Positions 35,131-48,900 are shown, numbered from the stretch's first letter. The stretch: 64,000 nucleotides of DNA from Turnera subulata (GCA_028386065.3 JAKUCV010000418.1:409195-473194); one strand, 5' to 3'. Notes: generated by a model not told the origin, from the sequence alone. A program made the numbers and translations.

Positions 35131-37372
35131 GAATGAATATATGGATATTTTTGAAGGAGATGTTGACTATTAACTATAATTGGGTATTCAAAAAAGAATA
35201 GTGATAGTATTGATTTTTTTCAATTTTTTCAACAAAAACAAACTTTGACATATTTGAAACAGACTGCTCAATTAATATGCTGACGGCTCACAATCTTGAT
35301 AAATTTAGGGCAATAAAATATAAAGTCCACCAGTAGTTTTTAAAAAAAAAAAAAACGAAAGAAAAAGTAGCTAGCCGGGGTTGGGCAAAGGTTCATGTCT
35401 TTTGTCGTCCCATTGATTATGGCTTAATTGTGTCTTGCGTAGAAGTCATATCATTTAATTTGGAGCTTCTATAGTCATAGTATCTGGAAGAACATTGATG
35501 AATTGACCAAGTAAAGCACACATGACGAGTTATTGAGTTGACCTGGTAAATCTAATGCGCCATAATCAAAGAAAACGAGAGTGACTTGAAAGAATAACGA
35601 GAGTTTGATTTTGGGGCTAAAACAGCTACGAGACCAACAGTAGTCAGCAGTCAATGGGTCAAAATGCTCAAAAACTCAACAACACGTTAATATGAACGTA
35701 CTAAATCTGCAACCCAATCGCCATTAATTCCGCTTATTAATATGGTCTCCTCCCATGACCTGGCCTTAGTTCTAGTGTTTCATGCACAAGTTATTTTTTT
35801 TATTCGGATATAATTAGTGTACTTGTCATAGAAGTTTCACACACACCAGATTAATTTGGACCCAGAAAAATGCATATGTAACCCAAAAAGGATATATAGG
35901 CAAAACAAGCCTTTCATCGATCTCTTTGTTTTGGGCTTTAAAAAAAGTTTGACCCAAAAAAGATATAGGATATTCAAGCCCTCAAGTTGAGATCAAATAA
36001 ACGCCCCAACCAGGAGACATGCAAAACATCCAATACAAGTGAAAGAGCCACAATTACTACTTGTCATCTATCTATTGGCCGTTTTCATTTCTTTGGATAG
36101 AATCATAGAAAGCCCTGTCCTTGCTTTCTTTTAAACACCATCTCCCTCCCCTGTTACTACACTACATTTTTTCTATGTAATTACTTGCCTCAGCTGTTGT
36201 TTTGGTGGCCATTTTTATCATTTTATATAGTGTGGCGTAACTGGGAGCAAAAGGTGACAATGCGATTGGAAATAGACCAAAATGATGTGACGATGCTAAT
36301 ACTGGTCCAGCTCTTGGTTTTGATACTTCTTGTTGTTATTCAACCCCCTCCTGGTCGAAGACTTGCTGTTCTCCATTGTCACTGAATGCTACATGAAACT
36401 AATACTGATTGAGGTATACTAATGCTTGTTTTAAGAGTTTTCTCTTTGTTTTCGTATTCTTTTGAAGTTCGAGTTAATGGCTGAAAAACTGTTAGAATCT
36501 GTTTGTACCACAGAATCAAGACCGTGTGATATGCAAAATAATTGGTTGCTCTAAATATTGATTCTTTCTTTCTTTTAATCTTGCTTCTTGTTTGGGAGTT
36601 GAGTTGAAATTTGAAGGCCAATTTAGTTCGTCAAATAATCTTACTAATACTATCATATCCGGGTCCGACTCTGTAACTTCTTCATGTATGAAATCCTTTC
36701 GATTAATTATCCTAAGAATGGAAGCCAAAGCTCCGGGGACCAGAAAAAAGAAGAAGAAGAAAGAATACGAGTCTAATCAGAGATTTTTTACGTACAATTG
36801 CTCAAAATTTTGAAAACTACCTAAGACGCAATCAAATGGCTTACCACTGGAACCAACCTGCATTGTTAAATGAGACCAACTCTTAATCAAGCTAATTTTA
36901 AACTTCCAACAAGTGAGGATTCAGCATAGCTCCTCTCTACCAATTAAACTGGACTAAAGTCTACCGTACCAATATACATACATATACGGTCATCAGATTA
37001 CGAGCACCAGTTCCCACGGTCAGCAATTTTGCAATTTCTGAAAAGAATGTTTTTTCTCTCTCGGTTCAAATGTGAGTTGATGAAAAGATGATTGGCAAGA
37101 ATACTTTTTCATTATAAGTAGCAGGTACTTATCATTATTACAACGAGCAAATGTTTGAAAGTACATGATTTCTTCAGTTAAGATTAGAGGGTACTTTGTA
37201 TGATAATGACCGCAGCCCTCCTTTTCACAAAAAAAAAAAAAAAAGAGGGTCCTTTGTGTTCAATTATTATATGAATGGAATCTCTTTCAATTTACTGTGA
37301 GCTTTACCTAGAGTTCAACCATCTCTTCTCTTCAAGCCCTCAAGTCTATATAAGATAAACGCTAACGATGGC
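35131..37372. other. Intergenic region, one possible small ORF
   Basis: No established gene. The plus-strand frame 36185-36385 (66 codons) contains a strongly hydrophobic run (MLILVQLLVLILLVVIQPP, about 36293-36349). It could be a small membrane peptide starting at 36185 or at the inner ATG 36260, but I recognise no family. A-runs and A/T-rich segments make up the remainder. Other frames here look random. Confidence 0.35.
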
Positions 37373-37430
37373 CGAATGCCGATTCAGAGGCCATAAAAAT
37401 TTTGGAGATGGAGCCCTATTGAAATGTCAA
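37373..37430 (-). pseudogene. Remnant of a CDK-like kinase last exon
   Basis: On the minus strand about 58 bp translate as RAPSPKFLWPLN. The last exon of the kinase gene at 10317 encodes RAPSRKFVWPLN. The nucleotide match continues on both sides for a few bases (GATTCAGAGGCCA and GATGGAGC words in both). No other kinase exon is nearby. It may be a scrap of a duplicated paralogue. Confidence 0.55.
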
Positions 37431-37616
37431 CAATTCCATGACACTAAACATTGGACATGCAATTTCTGCATAATTCCAAAGAAATTTAACAACAGTTAAA
37501 TTTGGCATTCCATCCAACTTCGTCCAATCCAACTAAGACTATTTTCGGAGAACTCTATATTCATATAGCCCTTTTCTCTTGATAGGGCAATTAGCATTGG
37601 CAGTAACGTTCTACCC

Positions 37617-40062
<2,446 letters not shown>

Positions 40063-40742
40063 CTTCGGGATTTTGAGAAGAAAAAAGAGAGATATTAGCA
40101 GGAAAATAATACAAAGAGCGGCGTTTGGTTGGTTCCTCTCTCTCTCTCTCTCCTTCTCTCGCGGGTGCTGCTTTTTTATGCTTTTGGTGGAATTGGGTAG
40201 TGAGAGAAAAGAGAGAAAGGAAAGGAAAGGAGAGGAAAAGGAAGGGGAGAGTGAGCACGCTGTGTGTGACTGTTGCGTCACAGCTAATTAACAGTAGCCA
40301 CAGACATTCTCCGTTTTGGTACTTTTTTCTTTTAAAAATCCTATTTGTTTTTTTTTTTTTTGGCCTTTTATCGTTAAAGGCAATGGATGATGATTCTTAA
40401 TTAAGGATCTTAAGGAAAGACTAATCACCATCGGATCACTTCTAACCAAAACATTTTCACCGGTGGCAAAAATGATAGAACGACTTTTGACAAAAAAAAA
40501 AAGGAAAGAACGACGTGTCGCCAAAAAGTTGTGGTTATTGCATTAGTTGTTGCAACCCCACTGTCTTTATTTTTTCTTTTCGGTCTCCTATCCGGAACTT
40601 TGTCCCAATTAATCCGGATTAGAATTGGGTCGAGTACCTGGTTGTAGTGAGTTGTGAAACTCCGGACATGTGATGAAGCCCTTTCAAAATTTACTTGATG
40701 AAGTTTGGAAGTGGCAGGAGTAATTCGTGCACTTGTGCACAT
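40063..40742. promoter_or_regulatory. 5' UTR and upstream region of UBC27
   Basis: Just upstream of the UBC27 start on the minus strand is a GA-repeat tract (CT repeat on the plus strand, about 40136-40161), then a purine/pyrimidine-biased stretch to about 40255. Such GA tracts are common in plant 5' UTRs. No definite TATA box was seen. The stretch from 40290 to 40742 has no recognised gene. Confidence 0.4.
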
Positions 40743-42094
40743 TGTTGGTTAGCAATTGGCTCCAATTGGTTAACAATTGGCCCCTGTTTGGCACCAGTTG
40801 GCTAAAGGGTGAGTAATCGGGATTAATTCCTGATTAGTGAGCATTAAGTCATCGATTAGGCTTATGATGGGGATTAGCTAGGCCTAAGTCTGCGTCATGT
40901 TGGTTGCTAAAGGAAGTAGGAGGTGGCACCTGCTTGTGATGGGTGGCACCATATTAGGCCCTGGGCAGCAAGTGGCTGCTTAGTCACCTGCTTGCCCAAG
41001 GCACTAAAGGTGCCAAGCAGGCACCTCAACCCCCACTTCTGCTGCCATTTCGTGCCTGCTAGAGAGGGGAAAACACTTAGCCATCTTGAGGGTTTCTGGA
41101 GCTGTGAAATCAGGGGAAATCACAGGTGAGCCCNNNNNNNNNNNNNNNNNNNNNNNNNNNNNNNNNNNNNNNNNNNNNNNNNNNNNNNNNNNNNNNNNNN
41201 NNNNNNNNNNNNNNNNNNNNNNNNNNNNNNNNNNNNNNNNNNNNNNNNNNNNNNNNNNNNNNNNNNNNNNNNNNNNNNNNNNNNNNNNNNNNNNNNNNNN
41301 NNNNNNNNNNNNNNNNNNNNNNNNNNNNNNNNNNNNNNNNNNNNNNNNNNNNNNNNNNNNNNNNNNNNNNNNNNNNNNNNNNNNNNNNNNNNNNNNNNNN
41401 NNNNNNNNNNNNNNNNNNNNNNNNNNNNNNNNNNNNNNNNNNNNNNNNNNNNNNNNNNNNNNNNNNNNNNNNNNNNNNNNNNNNNNNNNNNNNNNNNNNN
41501 NNNNNNNNNNNNNNNNNNNNNNNNNNNNNNNNNNNNNNNNNNNNNNNNNNNNNNNNNNNNNNNNNNNNNNNNNNNNNNNNNNNNNNNNNNNNNNNNNNNN
41601 NNNNNNNNNNNNNNNNNNNNNNNNNNNNNNNNNNNNNNNNNNNNNNNNNNNNNNNNNNNNNNNNNNNNNNNNNNNNNNNNNNNNNNNNNNNNNNNNNNNN
41701 NNNNNNNNNNNNNNNNNNNNNNNNNNNNNNNNNNNNNNNNNNNNNNNNNNNNNNNNNNNNNNNNNNNNATAACCAGTAGCGATGGGTATATAGCCAACTT
41801 TGGTTTTCAAACCTGTCTTGTGTGTACATGTACCTTGTAAAAAGAGACCAAGTGTAGTGCCCCTGTATGCTAGATGCGAGCTTGAACTTTTGTAACGATG
41901 TATAAAATTGTGTGTGCATGTAATATATGTAAATTCGTATCTCATATGTTGGTGATATTGCATGATGCTGCGCGATAGTTGGAGTGCCCGCCGGGCTAAC
42001 TTCTGCCCACGATATAATAGGCTTGCGGGTGCCATGTTGGCGCATTCACTAGCGCACATGGTTCCCGGCCAGTCGCGTTTGGCGGGGCGTGACA
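40743..42094 (+). repeat. Possible solo LTR containing an assembly gap
   Basis: The stretch starts TGTTGGTTAGCAATTGG and ends GGCGGGGCGTGACA, a typical gypsy-type LTR end. The right part (41880-42094) resembles an R/U5 region. No internal retroelement domain or second LTR adjoins it. I could not find a matching 5-bp duplication (CACAT on the left, TGAGT on the right), so the left boundary is unsure. 635 bases inside are unknown. Confidence 0.4.
41134..41768. other. Assembly gap (N run)
   Basis: 635 consecutive N bases. Open frames spanning it are meaningless. Confidence 0.99.
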
Positions 42095-42634
42095 TGAGTG
42101 AGTTTTTCAATAGAAATTTTCTGCATAGATTCAAACACAAAATCTCGCTTAAACGGAATTAAGTCACTTAATGAATTAACTATTTTCATATTTTCCAATA
42201 AATTATGTAAGAAATATTTTTCTCCTAAAATTATGTAAAAAATTGTTTATCTGATCATAGAATAATCTTGAACTAATGTCGAAATAACAATTATCATCAC
42301 TTGCAATATAGCGATATATGAGGTCACATAATATTCCCCACTATACCTTGTCCACCAACAAAGTTGGAGAAAGAACATAATGTAAACAAGATCTTAACTA
42401 TCTTTCTAAGCTGTGTACAAAATATATAGTTAATTTGTTAAGTAATTGGTTGTGTTATTTACTCTTCAATTAGCAAAAATAATGTTTCAAGATTATTGTT
42501 GTTTGAATAATTATTTTTTTTATTACAATATTTGGTATTGTTTGAGAAATATTTTAGAAAACACCCTCTACAGTTTGAGGGGCCTTAAAGTTTCCTCAAC
42601 ACCTCCCTCAAGTAGTTCGTGGGATCAACGTTTC
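42095..42634. other. Intergenic DNA, left flank of the second gypsy element
   Basis: AT-rich, no gene recognised. It ends in GTTTC, the left copy of the target duplication. Without the insertion it would read straight into 53556. Confidence 0.5.
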
Positions 42635-43383
42635 TGTAACAGCCCGGGTAAAATTTATGTTTTTACCGGGACTGTAAAAGGACTTGGACAATAAATCATC
42701 ATATGGAAATAAACTTTGGAAATTATTTCGAGGTAAACCGAGTAACGGATTCCGATTCCGAGTTTAACTCCATCTCCCGGATATTTTTGCGGAATTTTCG
42801 TGACAAGTTGGAATTTTCCGAATTAGGAAATGACGATTATACCCCTGAGTTTGTTAGGAAACCAAAGGAGACTAGAGGGGCACAATAGACCTTTTGTTGG
42901 GTCAAAATCTTCCTTTTATTCAATTGTGGGTATGCACTATCACAGCTCCATTATCCACAAGTGGAGCACTACAACATTTTTTTTATTATCTCCTATCTTC
43001 CACAATATTTATGCTCAGCTTTTCCCTGTTATAAAACTCACCTTTGTTTTGCTTCTGCAAGCAAAACCCAGACACCTAGATACCTTCATACAACTCATTC
43101 TCCCCTGTACCAAAAAAATCTGCCCAACGTTTTACACCATAACCTACTGCTTTTACATAAAAAAAAAAGAGAGAAAGATAGATAATTAAAAAAAAAAACA
43201 AAAGAACACAACACACATAACACACCACTGCCGCCACCTCTCCACCACAAACCGCCACCGCCAACGCCATCGTAACCAACCCCCACCTCCTTCCTCTCTG
43301 CTCGCTGCCGCCGTCAAGGGGAGACAGCCGAGGAGGACGCAACCACCAACACCTCCTCCTCGCGTCAAAACGTCACCACCATC

Positions 43384-44851
43384 TTGCCTTGCCGCCTGCA
43401 GAACCACCGACGCCGCCTCCCCACTTCCTCGCCGACGCCACAGCAGGTCACGCCGACGCCGCCATCGACGTCCTCCACCTGCAGATCCGCCACCTCGCTC
43501 TCCTCGCAGCAGCATAACCACCGCGGCGCTCAACCGTTACCGACCAGTGGAGAGGAGCCGACGAATCGTCGCCCCTCATCTCGGTGCCGACGTCGTATTC
43601 CTTCTCCGCAGCGGCGCCTCTCACCGTCCGTCAGCCGCCACGCCTACAGCGCCGTCCCCACGCCTCGCTCCTGCCGCCCGTGCCGCCGTTGCCGACACCT
43701 GCAGCAAGGTGAGCCCGAGGTAAATGGTGACCGGGTGTGTAGAGTCTGGGTCGCGGGTGACCCGGTGTGGATGGGTATGGGTTGTGGGTTTGTGGGTTGT
43801 GTGTGAGTGGGCTTGGCTTTGGTTTGGGCTAGTTAGAATAGTTTGGGNNGCTCCTGCCGCCCGTGCCGCCGTTGCCGACACCTGCAGCAAGGTGAGCCCG
43901 AGGTAAATGGTGACCGGGTGTGTAGAGTCTGGGTCGCGGGTGACCCGGTGTGGATGGGTATGGGTTGTGGGTTTGTGGGTTGTGTGTGAGTGGGCTTGGC
44001 TTTGGTTTGGGCTAGTTAGAATAGTTTGGGCCGTGAGTTAAGTGGCTGGACTTGAGTTTGGTTTGGGCTAGTTAGAATAGTTTGGGCCGTGAGTTAAGTG
44101 GCTGGACTTGAGTTTGGTTGGGCTAGTGACCTTGCTGGGCTGCTGAGTGCTGGGCCTGCTGCATGGACCTACCTGGACTCCATGTAGTGGGCTGGACAAC
44201 ACTGTTCACAGCCCAGATGGCCCAGTCCAACATTTAAAAAAAAATAATAATAAATAATAATAATAATAATAGATGATAATAATAAATCTGACATATATAA
44301 ATAATATGGCTATATTTGGAAACTAAATTAGGGAGATATTAGGGAAACATGAGATATAGAAAATAATTAATACTCATGTATTCGGGAAGAATTTAGGAAA
44401 AATGTATAAGTATATCAATAACGCCATAATAGATATTTTAGTAAAGGATATGATTAAAGTGTACCGGAAAATATATATAGGCGTGTTTAATTTCAGAAAA
44501 AAGATTATTCTATGATAATTATAATTTTTGGGAAAGAAGATAAGTAATAGTAATAATAATTTTCGTGGAATCTTTTGGGAAGGGTGTTGTCAACGAAAAT
44601 ACCGGAATAATAACTAGGAATAAGTATAGAATAGTATTTTGACACAGGAATAGTAATAGAGAAATAAAATGACAACGGGGCTTCACCGGGATGTAGACGA
44701 ACCAGTTTAGAATTTATTCATACAGTACTACATCATTCGCATTTATGTGCATCTTATGTGAGTATATGCTATTGTTTGCTATTTAGGAGCTGATAACGAA
44801 CAGTATCCCGAGGAACCGGAGCTGGGACAATTTGAGGACTTCCAGGAGTAG
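43384..44851 (+). CDS. Putative split ORF inside the 5' LTR (plus-strand element)
   Basis: Same inferred gene as at 51365-52574. The first exon is 43384-43708 (325 nt, phase 1), ending CAGCAAG|GTGAGC. The acceptor is TGCTATTTAG (44777-44786). The second segment, 44787-44851, is 65 nt including TAG and encodes DNEQYPEEPEL in the acidic tail. In this copy the intron contains the 2-N gap and the duplicated 181 bp, so the 3' LTR copy is the better reference. A further donor, GGCTAAG|GTGAGG, follows at 44865. Unverified by transcripts. Confidence 0.35.
43667..44030. repeat. Perfect 181-bp duplication around a 2-N gap
   Basis: 43667-43847 and 43850-44030 are identical and are separated only by NN. 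The 3' LTR has one copy. Most likely two overlapping contig ends were placed side by side instead of being merged. Confidence 0.9.
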
Positions 44852-45132
44852 GGAAATCGGCTAAGGTGAGGATGGATAACCTTTGATATGTTGCACATGA
44901 TGCTGTGTTTGTTTTTCTGTGTTTATTTTGCCTGATTGAACTGCTGAGCCAAATGAGTTGATTTCGGTAATATTGTTATGGTTGTTGATTGGTTGAGTGT
45001 GAATATACCGACATGATAAGATAATAGGGTAATTAGACGTTGTATTGACGACTTTATTGTCACGTGGAAAGTAGAGATCTGACTCGACGGGTAAAGACTG
45101 TTTCGTGGTGGCCATGACCTGGGTTCTTGTGG

Positions 45133-45217
45133 AAGCATGTCTATGCTTGGGATGGCTATCCCGTGATTATTTTTGGGATGTCTATCCCTGGGTTCGTATT
45201 TTTGGGATGTCGATCCC
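45133..45217 (+). repeat. Array of four short palindromes in the LTR
   Basis: Four 14-16 nt hairpin words occur within 85 bp: AAGCATGTCTATGCTT (45133-45148), GGGATGGCTATCCC (45149-45162), GGGATGTCTATCCC (45175-45188) and GGGATGTCGATCCC (45204-45217). The 3' LTR has the same array (about 52857-52941). The other element carries GGGATGTTGATCCC units in the matching place. Confidence 0.85.
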
Positions 45218-45830
45218 TGAGTTCTCTTGGTTTTGGTCTGGCACCCGAAATATGTTGATATCCAGGTCTAATCCCTAGCTTGTCCAGTGACGGGGCCCGG
45301 AAGATAAAATTGGAATTAAAAGTAATTATTCTTTTGGTCTTGGCTCAGTTATATTCTGATTGTTTCACTATTATGCCTATTGCTGGAATTTTTATTTCGA
45401 AAGTATTGTGATGCATGCATATTACTGTTTATCATTCGTCGGTGAGCACTTCGGACTCACCCCTCGCCTGCGGGGTTTCATCTCGTAGGATGAGTTATTC
45501 GTAGTACAGGTACGTGGTTCGGCCAGCTACTGCTTCTACTCCACCAGACCCCGGATCCATACCTCCGCTGCATCTCATTCTAAGTCTTCCGCTGCTGATA
45601 TTTTATTTGTTGTTGTACCATAAATTATATGTTTTGCGATATTACGTATTGTATGATTCTGCTATTGCTGTTGTGATTTGAATAATGGTCCCCGGGATCG
45701 GGTGACGGATGTTATATTTGAGATTGCTTGTATTGTATTCTGTAATGTATGTGCTGTCTGCTACTGTAGTAAGAACAGTTCTGGCACGTGTTTACCGTGT
45801 ACGGTAAATACGGGTCGGGGCGTTTCAGTT

Positions 45831-45845
45831 TGGTAGCGGAGCAGG
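45831..45845 (+). other. Candidate primer-binding site
   Basis: TGGTAGCGGAGCAGG, three bases downstream of the 5' LTR. It begins with TGG, as expected for pairing with a tRNA 3' CCA end. The same word follows the 5' LTR of the minus-strand element. The tRNA cannot be named with certainty; the word differs from the common initiator-Met site TGGTATCAGAGC. Confidence 0.65.
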
Positions 45846-45951
45846 CAGTAGGTCCTTAGGGTGATAATTGTGCTTGTTTGTTGCCTATATGTGCATAGTC
45901 TGGTTACTTCTTTGTCATAACATGCATGCATACATTCTCATATAGGTACGA

Positions 45952-48900
45952 ATGGATCCGGTGGGAGGAGACCAGCATGCTGAGCAGCGTTTGGAGAATG
46001 ATCAGGTATCGGTCGATCAGCCGCAACCGGTCGTGGGTGGACAAGTTCCCGCGGTAGTACCGGGCGACACAACACAGATCATGCATACCATGGCGCAGAT
46101 TCTGCATCGTCAGGAAGCCAGGGATGCTCGCCTGGAGGCCAGGGAAGCTCGTGAGCAGGAGAATCAAGGACCTGTTGAGGACCCTGTTTACACCAAGCTG
46201 TCTAAGCTAGGTCTTGATGCCTTCACAAGGGTGACTAACCCACAGGCAGCTGATGAATGGCTTCGACAAGCTCATCGAGTGATGCTGAAGCTGAGGTGCA
46301 CAGATGATAGGTGGGCTAGGTATGTTGCCTCCATGTTCCGCAATGTTGCTGTGGATTGGTGGGATTCGGCAACACGTGACATGGTGAAACCAGTCACCAT
46401 GCCCTGGGCACAGTTTACTGAGATGTTCCGGAGGAAGTTTGTCACAGATGTTTACCAGGACCAGCTCAAGCGAGAATTTCTCAGTCTGCGACAGTAGATC
46501 GGACAGTCAGTAAACGAGTATGAGATCCAGTTTGATCGCTTATCCATCTATGCATCGGAGTATGTGTCCACACCAGAGGCCAGATGCAAGCGTTTTTGGG
46601 ATGGTTTGCGATCCTGCATCCAGACAGTTATGGGGTGCAAAGTTTATGAGACATACCAGGATATGCTTGCAGATGCTCTTCGAGCAGAAGTTATCTGGAT
46701 GGGAAACGAGAAAGAGATGGAGGAAGTCCGGAAGAGGAGAGCTGCACAGAATGCTGGGAATCAGAACAAGAGGTTCCAAAGCACCGGTAACAGGTCAGGG
46801 TATGGACAGACTCAATCCATGCCAGCATCTCAGGGTCGAGGATGGGGCAATAGCTACAACAACAGTCGTGGGAGTTCATGGACCCAGTCTGAAGGGACTT
46901 CATCCGGAGACACTCGCCCTAGACCTCCTCTGACTAGGGTGAGGTGCTTTGAGTGCAATGAAGTTGGGCATTACCGGAGTTCATGTCCGAGGTTAGGAAG
47001 GTCTGGAGTTTCCGTTCCTGCTCAAACTATACAAGCATCAGTGGCCAGTGTACCCAGTGGTTTTGGAGTTAGCCGAGGCCGTGGACGAGGAGCTGCTCCT
47101 ACCCGGACACAGTCAGCTATGAACCAGAGTGCAGCCGCCCCGAGGGCATTTGTGATCACGGCTGAGGATGATCCCGAGAATGCTGATGTGATTGCAGGTA
47201 CCTTTACAGCTTTCGGTAGTATTGCATACACTTTGATTGATCCTGGTGCCATACATTCTTTTATTGCTCAGAGTTTCGCTACACAACATAGCTGTAAGGG
47301 TGAGAGTTTAGCATGTCCGTTAAGGGTTAGGTTACCCGCGGGCATAGTGGTGAGATTAACACAAGTGTGCAAGGATGTTCTCCTTTCATATGATGATGAG
47401 GCTTTCTTAGCTCGTTTGGTTGTGATGAACATGGGGGGATTCAACGTAATCCTAGGGATGGATTGGCTGTCAAGGTATCATGCCCTGGTGAACTGTCGGA
47501 CCAAGGAAGTGCTGTTGACCACCGATAGTGGACGACAAGTTCTGGTAACAGGAATTAGGAGAGCTGCTGCCACGTGTAGCATTTCTGCTATGCAGGAGTT
47601 TGGAGTGAAGCTGCATGGTCCAGATGTTTTGCTGAACCACATCACGAGTGAAGATGTACGGGATCCTACCCCGGGAGATATATCAGTAGTGAAGGAGTTT
47701 CCTGAGGTTTTCCCGGATGATTTGCCAGGTTTGCCACCCGACAGAGAGGTTGAGTATACCATCGACCTGATGCCAGGAGTCACACCCATATCGATGGCTC
47801 CATACAGAATGGCACCAACAGAGCTTCAAGAGCTGAAGAAGCAGTTGGATGAGCTGCTAGAAAAGGGATTCATCAGACCTAGTACCTCACCATGGGGTGC
47901 ACCAGTCCTGTTTGTCAAGAAGAAGGATGGTAGCTTGCGGATGTGTGTAGATTACCGCCAGCTGAACAAGGTGACAATTAAAAACAAGTACCCGTTGCCT
48001 AGGATTGATGATTTGTTTGACCAGTTGCAAGGGGCCACCGTGTTTTCCAAGATTGATCTTCGGTCGGGGTATCACCAGGTCAAGATTGCTGAGAAAGACA
48101 TACCGAAGACTGCCTTCCGCACACGGTATGGTCATTTCGAGTTCACAGTGGTACCGTTCGGATTGACCAACGCACCAGCAGTGTTCATGTGCTTGATGCA
48201 CTTGGTCTTGAACGAGTTTTTGGATAAGTTTGTTGTGGTCTTCATCGATGATATCCTCATTTACTCCAAGAGCAAGGAGGAACATGAGGAGCATTTAAGG
48301 ATAGTGCTACAGAGGTTACGGGAGAAGCAGTTGTATGCCAAATTCAGCAAATGTGAATTTTGGCTTGGAGAAGTTTCTTTCCTTGGACATGTGGTTGGCG
48401 GGGATGGAATCAAGGTTGACCCTGCCAAAGTGAAGGCCGTGTTGGAATGGGAACCACCTAAGAATGTATCCGAAGTCAGAAGTTTTCTTGGACTTGCAGG
48501 GTACTACCGGAGGTTCATTGAAGGTTTTTCCTTATTAGCCAGTCCCATGACCAAGCTATTAAGGAAAGAACAGGCATTCGTCTGGAGCCCGGAATGTCAG
48601 CAGAGTTTCGAAGAGCTCAAGAAGAAACTGACCACAGCACCGGTTTTGACAGTACCGAGGTCCGGAGTTGAGTATGTGTTGTTTTGTGATGCATCGGGAC
48701 TTGGTTTAGGAGCTGTGCTGATGCAAGAAGGACGGGTGATTGCCTACGCTTCTAGGCAGTTGAGGACTCATGAGAAGAATTATCCGACGCATGATCTTGA
48801 GATGGCAGCTGTGATTCTGGCTATGAAGATTTGGAGACACTATTTGTTTGGAGAGAAGTGTCGGATTTTCACTGACCATAAGAGTCTTAAGTACATCATG

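Larger units (their letters stand above)
42635..45827 (+). repeat. 5' LTR of the plus-strand gypsy element
   Basis: Starts TGTAACAGCCCGGGTAA and ends CGGGGCGTTTCA. Length is 3,193 bp as assembled, 257 bp longer than the 3' LTR. 183 bp of the excess is a perfect 181-bp duplicate plus two Ns (43848-43849), probably an assembly error. The rest comes mainly from a 56-bp tandem unit (44004-44059 and 44060-44115). The first bases form a stem-loop (ACAGCCCGGGTAAAA paired with TTTTACCGGGACTGT). An AAT/ATA-rich microsatellite lies near 44230-44290. Confidence 0.93.

Noticed and set aside
41086..42140. Long open frames of 217-378 codons across 41-42 kb on both strands
   Set aside because: They consist almost wholly of unknown residues from the N gap and have no evidential value.
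42703..42888. 61-codon frame near the LTR start, present in both LTRs (also 50683-50868)
   Set aside because: It is identical in both LTRs because the LTRs are nearly identical. I saw no clear counterpart in the other element, so there is no sign of coding constraint.
44230..44290. AAT/ATA-rich repeat that might look like a CRISPR or satellite array
   Set aside because: Simple AT-rich microsatellite inside the LTR with no spacer-repeat structure. CRISPR is not expected in a plant nuclear genome.
45420..45510. Hammerhead-ribozyme-like words (GATGA, GTCC, GAAAC) in the gypsy LTR, read on the reverse strand
   Set aside because: The invariant core order CUGAUGA-stem-GAAA is not met, so this is not a retrozyme. 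The segment does contain ordinary short inverted repeats.
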